A stretch of DNA of 64,000 nucleotides from Anniella stebbinsi (GCA_029215795.1 JARDYH010000007.1:96735263-96799262); one strand, 5' to 3'; shown: positions 14,101-23,740, counted from the first letter of the stretch. Notes: generated by a model from the sequence alone, not told the origin. Program-made: numbers and translations.

Positions 14101-17015
14101 ATTTGATGGGAGGTGAGAATAGTCCCACCTTAAAAGACAAGTGGAGGACTCACATGAGGCTTAATTCGGTCACGGAGGAGAGCCAAGGGCAGTTTGGTTT
14201 GTTTCATGATCACTCTGTAAGGGTTGTTCATCACTGTCTCCATCTCTTCTTGGAACGTCTGGAGGGACGACTGCTTGATCACACGCGTGTTTCCTACATG
14301 GAGACAACCATAAGTGGTTTCACTCTGGTGCTTGCCACCCCCTGGCTTGATAGCAGAAACAAAATAGTGCTTCAGGAGCAGCTACAAGACAGCTCTTTAT
14401 CTTAGTAAGCCATCTCATCCTCTCCAAATTCAGCTCTTGAACAATAAAGCTCCCCCCATCCCGACCACACCTTCCATCCAAGAATCACATTCCTGGAAAA
14501 ACTGCCCACAGCACAGCCACAGCCAGGCTCACCAAACCATTTAATGTTGGGCTCCACTCTTGCTACTGTGCCTGGTGCCACTGTGGACTGGAACTGTAGC
14601 GGCCGGACCAGTTTCCCACGATTGTTCCTAGGAAGAAAAAGAGTAACTGGAGATTTGGAGGCTTTCATCCTGCCTTGCAGCAGCCATTTCCAATGGGCCA
14701 CTGTGGTCCAGGGTTGCAACTCAGTAGTACAGCATAGGCTTTGTATGCAGAAGCTCCTAGGTTTAATCCCTGGCACCTCCAAGTAGGGTTGGAAAAATCC
14801 CAGTCAGCTGCTGGTACTCAGTGTGTGCAAAACTAAGCTGTCTTGCAACTTCCTATGTACTGACAGGATGAATACAATGAAGGATGGAAAGATTTCAGAA
14901 AGTGTGATTAACAGAAGCCAAACCCAACCCATCTGAACTCGGGAGAACACAATTGGGTGCATCGCCTACCCTCTGTCATTAGCTTAAAAGGGTAAAAATG
15001 CTCAGGCAAAATCCAACACAACCAGACGCAACAAGGAAGCAATCGTATAGCACCTGGTGTACAACAGGAAGCAATAAGGGTTCCTTGGCCACAAGTCAGC
15101 TGGGAGGGCAACAGGGATGCCGAGGTGGAGACAAGAATGCTTGTTATCCAAGGCTGACACTTTCCACAGGCTGCGCCAAGCAATGGAGCAGAGCCTCTGA
15201 AAAACACATGGCTAAGAGATTCCACATTTTACACTTGGCCTTCTTTCACAAGCAGAGATGTTTGGGAAAACACAGCAAGGCTGCTTCCATTTAGCACCTG
15301 CTTGTGGGTATAGAGCACATGCCAGCACACAACTGGGCATGAAATTGATTTGTTTACAGACCGGATGAAAACAGGCTCCACCTCGGAGGAAAACAGATGA
15401 CTACTTCACCCTCACAGGAGAGGAAGGCTTTAGCCTTCCTACAAAACATCCACAGCTCTCCCTGACAACACAAACGTCATGTTTATTAGCCAATCCCACG
15501 CATAGGGAAGTGGATGGATCAGCGATCATCCTACAGAGAGGTGACTGCAAATTTTCTTCTTGAACGCTTTTATCACAAGCCTGGAAAGTTCTAAGGCTTT
15601 GGTCTGAATCAGCTTCCTGAAAAAAGAGAATTTTAAGAGCAGTGGCTACCCACGTCCAGCAATGAAGGAAAAATCTGCACAGAATTTGGCCTTCAGAGTG
15701 AAATCTTTGTCTCCCAAATTCTGATTTGTGGGGGATGGGCAACAACAGGTTAGTTACCCACCCACAAGGTCAGCTCAGAAACAGACATGGTTGTGGCTGG
15801 GGCCATGTTGCTAAGAGAAGTATGTTGGACTATCTCACCAATACTGGGGGAGAGAAGGGTAGAAATGACCCAAGACACAGATAAATCAATAGCTTAAGGG
15901 TGGGGGCAGGGGGAATCACTGTGCCACCTCCGCATTCTACCCTATTTCAACTGCATAAGAGTCTAATAAAAACCAGACTTGGGCATTACTACTACTGTTT
16001 TTGGACTAAATTTTTATTTTTATTTGGAAGAGGGAAAATCAACTTGGGGTCCAGCCACTCAGCAGGTAACACTAGGAAGTTTTATACTTTAAAGGGCTTA
16101 GATCAGAAAAATAGTCAATATTTTTAATTTTTGTAAACCGCCCAGAGAGCTTCGGCTATGGGGCGGTATATAAATGGAATAAAATAATTAATTAATTAAT
16201 TAATCAAAATCCCAGAAACCAGTAGGCACAAGATGGTCCACCAACAGATGACACTGTCAAGATGTTTAGTTTCTGATCAAAACAGCTATTCTGCTTTCAA
16301 GGACTGCATTCTAATTTGCACATGCAGTCACCTGTTTTCATCTATTTATGTGACCAACACCAACATCTCCTCCAGGAGTGTATTGCTGCCATGGGAGAGA
16401 AAACTAAAAGTCACAGGGATACAACTCAGAAATGAACTGGAGGAACAGCAGGTTTCTTGTTTCAGCAGGTTAAGAACATATGAAGAGCCATGCTGGATCA
16501 GACCAAAAGCTTCATTTTCTATTCACACAGCGGCCAACCAGATGCCCATGGAAAGCCCACAAGAAGGACATGAGTGCAACAGTTCGTAGTAGGAGAACCT
16601 GGTTTTGGAGGTAGTCAGTATTATGCTTTCAGAATAGGAACAATAATTTGCTGTAAGTATTACTTAATTTAATTTTTGTTCAGTTATTTTGCATTGTGCT
16701 TTTACATTTTCTAACTCATAATCAGACCTAAAGATCGAACATCTTAAGAGCAAACGTCAGAAAACATAGATGAGTTCTGTGATGGCATAATATTATCTTT
16801 ATCTATTAAAAGAACAACCACGGGAAGAGCAATCTGGATTCATTCCATGTAGCTGAGGTGTGCGATGATCTAACACTTTCACAGTATGAGAGCCTTGATC
16901 AAAATCCCCTCTTCACCAGAGCTGCTACTATGAGGGGGAAACAGACCAGTTTACCCACTTAAAATCCAGTTTTTGCCTTCCTACCTTATAGGGAGAGGCG
17001 GGCAAGAAATAAGTA

Positions 17016-17058
<43 letters not shown>

Positions 17059-18773
17059 GGTTCTGTGGGGATTTGGATTAGGAATGTAGCAAAGGGCTAG
17101 ACCATGGGCAACACTGCCTCCACACAAACTGCCTCCACACAAACTGCCCCTTCCTACGACTTCCCTTTGAAAGCAAGAAAGATGGAACTCCCACATCACA
17201 TCTCATTGGACTCCAGATACTGAAATAAATTTGCCAGTAAGTTTTTGTTTCCCTAGAAGCCTCCATGGAGTTTGTTTGTTTTTTTCAAAGATGTAAAGAC
17301 CTTTCCTTTACCCACTCTGGTGCAAACATGGCAGCAGGGTTGAACCCCGTCAAAGCGGTATGAATCAACATCTCAAATTCCCAGCATTTCTCTCTTTTTT
17401 GAGAGATGCTTAACAAGGAATGTTTATTATGACAGATATGCCTCCATTCTCACCTGCGTTCCTTCTGCCGGTACATGTTAAGACGCCGGATGGTTGCCCG
17501 GTCCCTCATGTTGTGGCCTCCAGCACCAGCTGGCCGATCTAAGGAGATGGGGAAGGGCAGGGAGAGATGAGACAGTGACTAAAAGTTAAGGGTCTTTCAA
17601 CAGGGAGAATTTAAAAGTGATTTTCAAGGCGATATAAATAAGCAAGGAAAAAAATATTGATTTAAATCAAGTTTCCCATGAAACCATTTCGTATACTTCC
17701 TAAACAACGGCACAAACCTAAACATTAAAGCATACTGATTTACAACTGAGTATTATTTAGTGTTTCTTTTTACGCTCAAGTTTTGCATCTCTGTCTCTCC
17801 TTTTTTACCTATAGAAGTAATGTCTTTAAAATATTCCAATATAAGACTTTTCTTATGACCAGCACCTATAAGAGCTTGAGATTAACAGCACAACGTTATT
17901 CATGTCTACTCAGAAATAAGGTCCACTGAGTTCAATGGGGCTTACTCCTAGGTAAGCGGGTACAGATTTGCATCCTCTGTATAGGAATACAGTCAGATGC
18001 ACATTGGACAATTTTGTCATTTTTTTTCTAGTTTCAGTCTGTCTTGGCCCATTTTTGCCCTCGCAAAAAACAAATTAGGAACCAAAAACTAAACGCCCAT
18101 GACTGATAGATCAAAGCAAGGTTTGACAATTCCTGGGTAGAAAAAAAAATCAATTTAAAAATCAGAATTCTGAAAACATCGTTTATTATCCACGGTGCTA
18201 GCCCAAGTCCACGGCCACATAATAAGCACAGAACAAGGATCTCATCTAGCCTGTGTCTTTCCAAATGTGAGTTTAGTCAGAGAAACTGAAACCTCCCAAG
18301 TTAAAGACTCTAACAACCCGTTAAACAATGGCTTTATGTTTTAAGGCTCGGCTTTTATCCACCTTGTCCTTCAGTTGGTTCCAGGGCAGGTGGGCCTCAG
18401 AGCCACAGCCACGCCAGGCACAGGCAGGTAGGGCGGCGGGACCTGAGGGGAGGCAACTACCCGCCGTGTCCGGCTCTCCCACGCGGCCGAGTCCCGGAGC
18501 GCCCCGAAGCAGGCAGGCAGGCAGGCAGGCAGGCCGCCGCCGCCGCCTCCTCTCCCGCGGCCCGGTCGGCACTCGCCTCCCCGCCCCGCGAACCCCGCAC
18601 AGCCAGCCAGGGGGCCAGGGGCCCACAGAAGCTGCTCTCGAGCGGACGGCCAACTGCGCGGCCTGCCCGGCCACGGCGCCGCCGCCGCCGCCGGGGCGTT
18701 GTCGCTCACCTGGGTTGGTGCTGGCCCCCGACGGGTTGAGGCTGGCGCGGCCCTTGAAACGCGGCTTCACCAT
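1641..18773 (-). CDS. GNL2: Nucleolar GTP-binding protein 2 (GNL2/NOG2), partial at the 3' end
   Basis: Circularly permuted YlqF/YawG-family GTPase that works in the nucleolus and nucleus in late pre-60S ribosome maturation (family knowledge). Fifteen coding exons are seen on the minus strand: 18710-18773, 17454-17538, 14533-14627, 14154-14293, 10392-10576, 9734-9800, 8475-8633, 7751-7864, 6713-6841, 5790-5894, 5379-5537, 4667-4774, 2893-3329, 2164-2243, 1641-1744. They sum to 2031 nt, with every reading-frame phase consistent. The translation starts [21 protein letters not shown] motifs come in the permuted order: G4 NKCD at residues about 255-258, a G5-like ASL at about 283-285, G1 GYPNVGKSS at about 317-325, G3 DCPG at about 361-364. 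An acidic Glu-rich stretch and a Lys-rich tail follow. The human protein is about 731 residues, so about 50 C-terminal residues (last exon) lie left of the window. One intron uses a GC donor. Intron 4 carries an L2 LINE in the same orientation. Confidence 0.97.
2164..2243 (-). CDS. GNL2: GNL2 coding exon 14
   Basis: 80 nt. Encodes [11 protein letters not shown], matching the ISKGLSEKIFA stretch remembered from human GNL2, then a divergent tail. Acceptor TTGTAG, donor GTAAGG. The phases join exons 13 and 15 exactly. Confidence 0.92.
2893..3329 (-). CDS. GNL2: GNL2 coding exon 13 (acidic, divergent)
   Basis: 437 nt, the largest exon. A poorly conserved first half is followed by WQNFGKISV, an acidic GEEEEEQQQ stretch and the conserved [20 protein letters not shown]. 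The acceptor TTTCAG at 3330 was chosen because it keeps phase with exon 12. Donor GTAGTG. Confidence 0.92.
3578..4081 (+). mobile_element. L2 LINE 3' end
   Basis: Decayed coding tail, with [14 protein letters not shown] text near 3775-3800, then an AT-rich 3' UTR with the squamate L2 terminus AGAGAGCTTCGGCTATGGGG and a TAATAA tail. It lies in GNL2 intron 12 (between exons 12 and 13), opposite to the gene. Confidence 0.8.
4667..4774 (-). CDS. GNL2: GNL2 coding exon 12
   Basis: 108 nt, 36 codons. Encodes [20 protein letters not shown] and [10 protein letters not shown], a conserved block. Acceptor TTTCAG, donor GTAAGG. Confidence 0.96.
5379..5537 (-). CDS. GNL2: GNL2 coding exon 11
   Basis: 159 nt, 53 codons. 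Begins [12 protein letters not shown] and ends [10 protein letters not shown], matching the segment after the GTPase domain. Acceptor TTCCAG, donor GTGAAG. Confidence 0.97.
5790..5894 (-). CDS. GNL2: GNL2 coding exon 10 (G3 motif DCPG)
   Basis: 105 nt, 35 codons. Encodes [20 protein letters not shown] and then [19 protein letters not shown] is the G3 Walker-B-type motif. Acceptor CCACAG, donor GTGAGT. Confidence 0.97.
6408..6520. repeat. Squamate-type palindromic repeat
   Basis: Left arm CCCTCCAGATGTTTTGG and ACAACTCCCATCA, then GCCAATGGTAAGGGATGATGG. The right arm is lost at a G run. Intron 9 of GNL2, beside the GC donor exon. Confidence 0.65.
6713..6841 (-). CDS. GNL2: GNL2 coding exon 9 (P-loop; non-canonical GC donor)
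   Basis: 129 nt, 43 codons. Contains the G1/P-loop GYPNVGKSS and ends PIAGETK. The acceptor is ACACAG. The bases after the last codon AAG are GCAAGC, so the downstream intron is GC-AG. The next exon resumes in frame with [10 protein letters not shown], so the junction is constrained by protein homology. Confidence 0.96.
7751..7864 (-). CDS. GNL2: GNL2 coding exon 8
   Basis: 114 nt, 38 codons. Encodes [20 protein letters not shown] followed by [18 protein letters not shown], including the G5-like segment. Acceptor TTCTAG, donor GTACGG. Confidence 0.97.
7960..8258 (+). mobile_element. CR1 LINE 3' end
   Basis: Contains CAGGAAAAACTTCCTG, then GGGGGTTGGACTCCATGGCC and the CR1 3' terminus TCTACTATTTTATGATTC. 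Same family as 51285-51600 (plus) and 42632-43000 (minus). GNL2 intron 7. Confidence 0.85.
8475..8633 (-). CDS. GNL2: GNL2 coding exon 7 (G4 motif NKCD)
   Basis: 159 nt, 53 codons. Contains [16 protein letters not shown] and the guanine-specificity motif NKCD (residues about 255-258). In this permuted family G4 comes before G1. Acceptor TGCCAG, donor GTAAGA. Confidence 0.97.
9345..9470. repeat. Foldback repeat with about 55-bp arms
   Basis: The left arm runs from CCCAATATGTTGCCCTCC through ACTACAGCTCCCATCA. The right arm is its near reverse complement, from GATGGAAGTTGTAGT through GGAGGGCACCTCATTGGG. This is a very common squamate foldback sequence. It sits in GNL2 intron 6. Confidence 0.75.
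9734..9800 (-). CDS. GNL2: GNL2 coding exon 6
   Basis: 67 nt encoding [20 protein letters not shown] and LYK. Acceptor CGTAG, donor GTACGT. The exon ends at residue 212, at the start of the GTPase domain. Confidence 0.95.
10227..10250. repeat. 24-base poly-G tract
   Basis: Uninterrupted G run in GNL2 intron 5, the longest of more than ten G/C homopolymers of about 11 bases or more in the window. Confidence 0.95.
10392..10576 (-). CDS. GNL2: GNL2 coding exon 5
   Basis: 185 nt encoding [20 protein letters not shown] through [14 protein letters not shown], very close to mammalian GNL2. Acceptor TTTTCAG, donor GTGAGC. Confidence 0.96.
11092..13197 (-). mobile_element. L2-clade LINE, 5'-truncated, with a large open RT frame
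   Basis: The open frame 11655-13196 (513 codons) encodes an L2-type reverse transcriptase. It has [38 protein letters not shown], the [16 protein letters not shown] block, and [13 protein letters not shown] where the catalytic box is normally YADD. The endonuclease half is missing. The frame breaks after IGLPLCLV. The decayed C-terminus and 3' UTR run to a tail of TAA/ATA repeats at 11092-11126. It sits in GNL2 intron 4 in the gene's orientation. Known for L2: mobilises by target-primed reverse transcription with short-repeat 3' tails. The YADN change and the missing 5' half make activity unlikely. Confidence 0.93.
14154..14293 (-). CDS. GNL2: GNL2 coding exon 4
   Basis: 140 nt encoding [20 protein letters not shown] and then a segment ending LLRDRIKPH. 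Acceptor TGTAG, donor GTGAGT. It ends on a codon boundary at residue 128. Confidence 0.96.
14533..14627 (-). CDS. GNL2: GNL2 coding exon 3
   Basis: 95 nt encoding [20 protein letters not shown] and then [10 protein letters not shown] of the NGP1 N-terminal domain. Acceptor TCCTAG, donor GTGAGC. Confidence 0.96.
14710..14870 (+). mobile_element. tRNA-derived SINE
   Basis: A tRNA-like head with an A-box-like CAACTCAGTAGT and a B-box-like GGTTTAATCCC, followed by GGCACCTCCAAGTAGGG and a SINE body. GNL2 intron 2, just beyond exon 3. Confidence 0.65.
16130..16206 (+). mobile_element. L2 3' tail
   Basis: CCCAGAGAGCTTCGGCTATG, then GGGCGGTATATAAATGG, ending in ATTA repeats; the same terminus as at 4025-4081. 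Confidence 0.8.
16470..16590 (-). mobile_element. L3/CR1-like LINE 3' fragment
   Basis: AAGAACATATGAAGAGCCAT and TGCTGGATCAGACC, then CACACAGCGGCCAACCAGA; the reverse complement of the 3' end seen at about 48500-48640. Confidence 0.7.
16987..17056 (+). mobile_element. L2 3' tail with (TTA)n
   Basis: GGGAGAGGCGGGCAAGAAAT followed by about 39 bases of TTA repeats. It matches the 3' end of the L2 copy at 11092-11160, in the opposite orientation. Confidence 0.75.
17454..17538 (-). CDS. GNL2: GNL2 coding exon 2
   Basis: 85 nt between a TTAG acceptor and a GTGAGA donor. It encodes the conserved block [19 protein letters not shown]. Entry phase is 1 and exit phase 2, which fits exons 1 and 3. Confidence 0.96.
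17905..18000. repeat. Squamate interspersed repeat (TACTCAGAAATAAG type)
   Basis: ATGTCTACTCAGAAATAAGG, then GAGTTCAATGGGGCTTACTC. A second copy is at 59000-59095 (TTTACTCAGAAGTAAGTCC). This is a common short squamate repeat of unknown class. Confidence 0.6.
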
Positions 18774-19250
18774 CGCGGCGGCGGCGGCGGCGGCGGCGGC
18801 GGCTGCTACTGAGGGAGAATCTGCCCCACGAGCACGCTCGGAAGCGACTTCCGGGGGACGCGGTGACGCACTTCCGCCAGGCCTGACGCTCCCCAGGGGG
18901 CCGCGCAGCCCTCCCCCCGAGCGGGAGTGCCGTTCGCCGCGGCCGGCGGAGCGCGGTGACGTCGGTCGTGACGTGCGCGGTTGGCGGCGGGACGGCACGC
19001 AAGGCGAGGCCACGCCCCTGCTCCCCCGCCGCCGCCGCCGCCGCCGCCGCCCGGAGCGCGCCTGAGAGGCGGCCCTGCTCCTGGCTCGTGCCTGCCGGGG
19101 GCGGCCCCCGTCGGCTGCCCCCAGCAGAGAAGGCCGCGAGTGCGGCGCCCCGGAGCCCTGTGTGCAGCGCCTGCCGGCGGAGCCTGGCGCGTGTTTCGCC
19201 TCAGAGGGTCTGGGCACCCGTGGCGGCTGGGGGCCAACCTGACTGGCGGG
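18400..19250. promoter_or_regulatory. CpG island with GNL2 promoter and 5' leader
   Basis: Very CpG-dense stretch spanning GNL2 exon 1, unlike the AT-rich surroundings. Several GCC/CGC triplet runs occur (about 18525-18545, 18776-18802, 19026-19052). The run at 18776-18802 reads as GCC repeats on the minus strand and abuts the GNL2 start codon, so it would lie in the 5' leader. No TATA box stands out. A divergent transcript is possible, but no exon is recognised on the plus strand. Confidence 0.8.
18710..18773 (-). CDS. GNL2: GNL2 coding exon 1 (start codon)
   Basis: Encodes residues 1-21 plus one base. The ATG complement is at 18771-18773. Its context is strong, with G at -3 and G at +4. 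It is directly preceded by a GCC-repeat leader. The donor is GTGAGC. The peptide closely matches the GNL2 N-terminus as I remember it. Confidence 0.96.
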
Positions 19251-19483
19251 GGGAGGGGAAGCCGAGGCCCATGGATCACCACTCCCACCCCTTTAGGATC
19301 AGGAGTGCACTGGGGTTCCCAGCCCCACACAGAGCCCCACTGCTGTGGCTGCGAAGAATGAGGGAGACCCTGGTGATCTCCAAGGCCAGCAGCCACCTGC
19401 TCCCACTACTCCACTCACGGATGACATTGGCGCATGCATGCACGTGTACACACACACCCATGCACACACATGCAGTCGTGTAC

Positions 19484-19507
19484 AACAATAATAATAATAA
19501 TAATAAT
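19484..19507. repeat. (AAT)n microsatellite
   Basis: ACAACAATAATAATAATAAT run immediately upstream of the LINE target duplication at 19513-19525. Confidence 0.9.
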
Positions 19508-19522
19508 GCCAAACCATTCTTC

Positions 19523-19543
19523 ACTTGATCTTAGCCAAAAGGC
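19523..19543 (-). ncRNA. U2 snRNA 5' fragment (pseudogene scrap), antisense
   Basis: The 21 bases ACTTGATCTTAGCCAAAAGG plus C are the exact reverse complement of U2 snRNA near its 5' end. No further U2 sequence follows, so this is not a functional gene; it marks the 5' junction of the LINE insertion. Confidence 0.65.
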
Positions 19544-20962
19544 TAAGTCAACACCAGAAGAGGTGTGTGGCAGGGTTGTTTACTGGCACCTTTCCTGTTC
19601 AATTTCTGTGTAAACAATCTAGTTTGTTTCCTGCCTTCCATCGGAACCAGAAAGATTCAGATGCTATATGCTGAGGATATGGCCCTCATATCTACTGCTC
19701 AGGTGGGCCTGAGGAGACTCCTAAGTGGACTAGGCAAGATTTGTAGCCAGGAGAAACTGGTAATAAACTATTCCAGAACTAAGGTGGTAGTTTTCTCTAG
19801 GAGAAAACGTCTTCATAAATGGCGCTTAGATGGACACCTGATTGAACAATGTTTGGGGATACACTTTTCATATAATGGCAGCTGAAAATCTCATCTAGAG
19901 GCAGCAAGTAATTCTATCTATGGGAGACAAAAAGATGGCTCCCTAGTAGTCCCTGTTCTGAAGTTATATACAGCTAAGATACTCACCCAACTTCTATATG
20001 GAGTGGAGTTATGGTGCCAGGGCTTTGCTTCATCTGTTGAGATTATACAGAATACGTTTGCGAAAGAACTGCTGGTACTCCCTCCTGGAGTACCCTCCCC
20101 TTTATTAAGATTGGAAGTGGACTTGCCTTCCATAAAGGCAAGAATTCACAAGGCAATTATACTTTATGGGAAAAGATTGATGCATTTTGAAGAAAGCAAT
20201 CTGGCGAAGCAATGTTTCACAGAACAGCTTGTAAAAGGTGGATGGGCTTGCAATTGGTTGGCATGGTCACATTCTTGTTTAGAGGATGCCCAAATTCTTA
20301 TGGATAAATTTGCTACAAGAAACAGAATTTTTGAGGCAGACTTCTATGAAAGTGCTCTTGCTAGACAGCAACAGGCCTTTTCCCCACAGTATTTCTAATA
20401 CCTGACTTTTCCTGCTCTCAGAAAGGCCTTTACTGCTCTCTGTTTTCAAACAATGCCTTCAGCCTTCCTGGAGGGGAAGTATAAAGTAGTTCCCTATATC
20501 CAGTGGATATGTATTTGTGGTGCAGGGGAGGTGGAAGATGTCCTTGCATAAAGATATTAGGAATTGTTTTGTGGGAGAGCTTTTGAGAACAAGAGCGGGT
20601 TGGCCCACTGCTGATATTATCTGTGATCTGTTAGCAGATCATGGTAAAGCAATTACAATCAAAGTCACAACGTTTGCCGCAGCAGCTTAAAAATTCCGCC
20701 AAAATTTCTTAAAGAAATCAGATGTAGATTGCAGAGGGGACCACCTGCTGTAACTTTCTGTGATTTGATATTAGGGTTCGCATCATTTTTTAACAGTATA
20801 AACCTCAGCCTTTTCTCTCAGTTCTGGCTCCATCATATGTATTCTCTCCCTATGAGTTTGTAAGTATTTTGGTTGTCACAGAGATCTTTTGTTTTAATGT
20901 TGCAGTTGTAATGGCCTTTGTGCCAGAGACAAAATGTTCGGGGGGGGGGGGGGGGGGGACAC
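19526..20962 (+). mobile_element. Truncated non-LTR retrotransposon with 13-bp target duplication and U2 snRNA scrap
   Basis: Bounded by the perfect direct repeat ACCATTCTTCACT (19513-19525 and 20963-20975). Inside, an RT fragment (19565-19885) reads GCLLAPFLFNFCVNNLVCFL and MLYAEDMALIS (YADD changed to YAED), then INYSRTKVVVFSRRK. After a stop, a C-terminal piece (20003-20398) continues in a related frame. The element ends at a 19-base G run. The first bases are antisense to the 5' region of U2 snRNA. The LINE clade is not resolved by eye. Confidence 0.8.
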
Positions 20963-21235
20963 ACCATTCTTCACTACATATACTAGTGGAAATAATCTTC
21001 CATGCTTTCCTGGAAGCAAAAGACTAATATCTCTACTATGATGGAGAACTCAAGCTTCCCCTTTTGCAGCATACAGACAGAAAACATAAACACACATTAA
21101 AACGTGCGCTCTCACGCATTCAAGAAACATCTACTGACCCACTGCCTCATTCAAACACAAGACATATGGCTACACAGCCAGTCCTGGCCCAGGACATTTT
21201 GCTGCATGAGAAGTACCGGCAAAGGCCTCCCATTT

Positions 21236-21590
21236 CTCACTGGATGATCTGGGCCAGTCACTACCTCTCAATCTCACCTACCTCACAGGATTGGTGTGAG
21301 GGTAAAAACAGAGATCTTTAGTTCCTGGAGGAAAGGCAAAACATAAATATGAGAGCCAGTGTAGTGCAGTTGGAGTGTTGGACTGGGAGTCGGGAGATCC
21401 GGGTTCTAGTCCCCACTCAGCCATGGAAGCTCACTGGGTGACTTTGGGCCAGTCACTGACTCTCAGCCCAGCCTACCTCACAGGATTGTTGCAAGGATAA
21501 AATTAAGAAGAGAAAGACATGTGAGCCACTTTGGATCCCTTGTAAGAGGAAAAAAGGTGGGATGTAAATGTAATAATAATAAATAATCAT
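21236..21590 (+). mobile_element. Two adjacent tRNA-derived SINE units
   Basis: The second unit (about 21350-21590) is nearly complete, with an A box TAGTGCAGTTGG at 21362-21373 and a B-box-like GGTTCTAGTCC at 21402-21412. The body has GGGTGACTTTGGGCCAGTCA and a TAATAATAA tail. The first unit (about 21236-21350) has only the body (GGGCCAGTCACTACCTCTCA). Confidence 0.8.
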
Positions 21591-21799
21591 CTACTAGAAA
21601 ATAGAATAGAAAACATAATTGTCACACTATGTTCATAATAGCCTTCCAAGCATGTAAAATGGCCATCTGTGCGTATTGTGGTGAATTGTAAATAGTGAAG
21701 TCAGAAGGCTGAAATGCAGACAGTATTTCAAGAAATAAAATATCCTTTTCATTAAATAACTCCCCCACTCCAGCTGCATCCCCCCCAGAAACCCACCCA

Positions 21800-22078
21800 A
21801 TGGCTGTAGAACTCCCTGCTGAGGGAAGCTAAATTGGTTTCTCCTCTATTTCTCTTCTTCCAGCAGGCAAATACCTTTTTATTCAAGCTGGCCCTTGGTC
21901 TGTAAGAGGGTCTATTGGGTTGGATGTTACTTTTTCTCTGTTTTTGTAGGTAGTGTTTTAATTATGTTTTAATGTAGTTTATTTGCTTTTATCAAGTTTT
22001 ATTTGTGATTGTAAGCTGCCTTGAGTGCCATTTTTCTTGGTAGTAAGGCAGGGTACAAATCAAGTAAATAAATAAAAC
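21800..22078 (+). mobile_element. L2-type LINE 3' end
   Basis: Decayed coding tail followed by an AT-rich 3' UTR ending GTAAGCTGCCTTGAGTGCCA, then AAATAAATAAAA. A different L2 subfamily from the AGAGAGCTTCGG type. Confidence 0.65.
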
Positions 22079-22351
22079 CCCACCCACTAGCAGACTAAAT
22101 AACAATTCTGGACTACACTGCAGTTATGTCGTCTGCTACTCTTTCTCCCAGTCATATGAGTATGACAACCATGGACTACTCAGAACACCTCAAATCTGTC
22201 CTTTTGCATGTTAAAACAACAGCAACAGCAGTAATCACACAAAAGCATTTATTTTGATCCACATTCTCCTGCTCCAGCAGCAACTCCCATTGCACAGTGT
22301 ATCATGTGACTTTAAGACCATGTGTGGGAAAGTGGAATCCCCCAAGCCGCA

Positions 22352-22389
22352 CCTCCTCCTCCTCCTCCTCCTCCTCCTCCTCCTCCTCC
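22352..22389. repeat. (CCT)n microsatellite
   Basis: About 38 bases of CCT repeats. It creates Leu-, Glu- or Arg-rich open frames on both strands that should not be read as genes. Confidence 0.95.
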
Positions 22390-23562
22390 ACAGAAAGGCA
22401 GCCCTTGGAACACAGCAGCGTCTCAGTACACCCCCAAATCCACCCTTTTTCATATCCACCATAAATCCCCCCAACCTGCAGGCCTACTCTGAAGCAACAG
22501 TGGTGAGAAGCAGCACAATACAACAATCCATCTTGTTGATCTATTACTGGAGGTCAGTAGAAGAAAAGCTTTAAAGGGTGCAAACAAACTGCAGAAAGAA
22601 AGGGTATAAACAAATACACACGTGCTTTTCGGCTTGCTTACTGTCTCACTAACACACACACACAGATACACATCCTCACTCAGTCTACTTTTAAAAATAA
22701 TTGAAGAACCCAAAATACTCGTGTCCTTTCCCCTCACTCTGCGTCCACCAGTCCCGTTCTCCAATTAATATCTTGTAGACTAGATGATCAACAGCTGCCC
22801 AGCTGCCAGATGAGTTTATTTTTTGTGTGAGATGGTCACATCTCTACTGATTCATGCCAGGCCCCTCTGAGCACTCTGCAGCGACACCCAGTAACCTAGC
22901 TAAGTGGCTTCTCTTCCAGCATGGGCAGAGGGAGCCTTTTTCATTATTTAAAGTTGTAGGGGATCGTTTCCTGAAAGCGCCCTGCAAGACATGCCCATGT
23001 GCCTTCCCACATGCAGGGGAATGATCCAAGCATGGGTGGTTAGCCCACATGCTCAGTTTGCAAACTGAAGCCACTGCCAGGCTGTGGCAGGAGGGGAACA
23101 GTTAGAGGCGCAAAGGAATAAGGCAGCCGCCTTGCAAGCCAAACCACTGCAATGTTTGTGAAAGGCTTTTTGGATGGGGGGAGTGCTCTGCAGGGACCCC
23201 CTCCGCAGCATTTGGAATGCCGCCATCACTGCTGGGGACTGCACTGAACTCCGAGGGGATTGCGTGGCCCCTGACCAAACAATCTCTGTGAGTCTGGCCC
23301 CTTCTGTGCAGGACTGGCTGTGGATGCCCACCCCTTGCTTTAGCAGGTCCGTCTCTGGGCGGGGGGGGGGGGGGGCTTCCTGTGTGTAAAGCATGATGCC
23401 ACACTAAAGAAAAGGAATCATGACAATAGTGATAATTTCACACATTTCAAATTGGCAATACTCTGGTTTGTTTAATTATTTTACTTCGACTGATAATGGC
23501 CTTTTAATTTAAAAACAACAACAATGGACTGCAGTGCTTCAACCCCCTGCGCGGTTTGCTTT

Positions 23563-23740
23563 TATTAGGATATAGGAAGCTGCCTTCTACGGAGCGAGAG
23601 CACCGGTCCATGTGGCTCAGTAGGCTCTTCCACGCTGACAAGGCCCTTTCCAGCCCTTCCGGGAGCTGCCGTGGATTGAACCTGGGACCTTCCACATGCA
23701 AAGCAGGGGCTTTGCCACAGAACCAAGGTCTGAGCCCTTG
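23563..23740 (-). mobile_element. tRNA-derived SINE-like repeat
   Basis: Reverse complement has GCAAAGCCCCTGCTTTGCAT and a B-box-like GGTTCAATCC. The other end carries the AGGAAGCTGCCTTCTAC sequence common in squamate repeats. Confidence 0.65.

Noticed and set aside
18321..19361. Several long overlapping open frames (up to about 298 codons) on both strands around the CpG island
   Set aside because: They are Arg/Ala/Pro/Gly-rich readings of GC-rich promoter DNA and triplet repeats. Only the 21-codon start of GNL2 has family support.
19523..19543. A functional U2 snRNA gene
   Set aside because: Only about 21 bases match and the rest of U2 is absent; it is a junction scrap of the LINE insertion.
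21362..21412. A tRNA gene
   Set aside because: A- and B-box-like motifs are present, but the sequence continues into a SINE body and tail with no tRNA cloverleaf 3' half.
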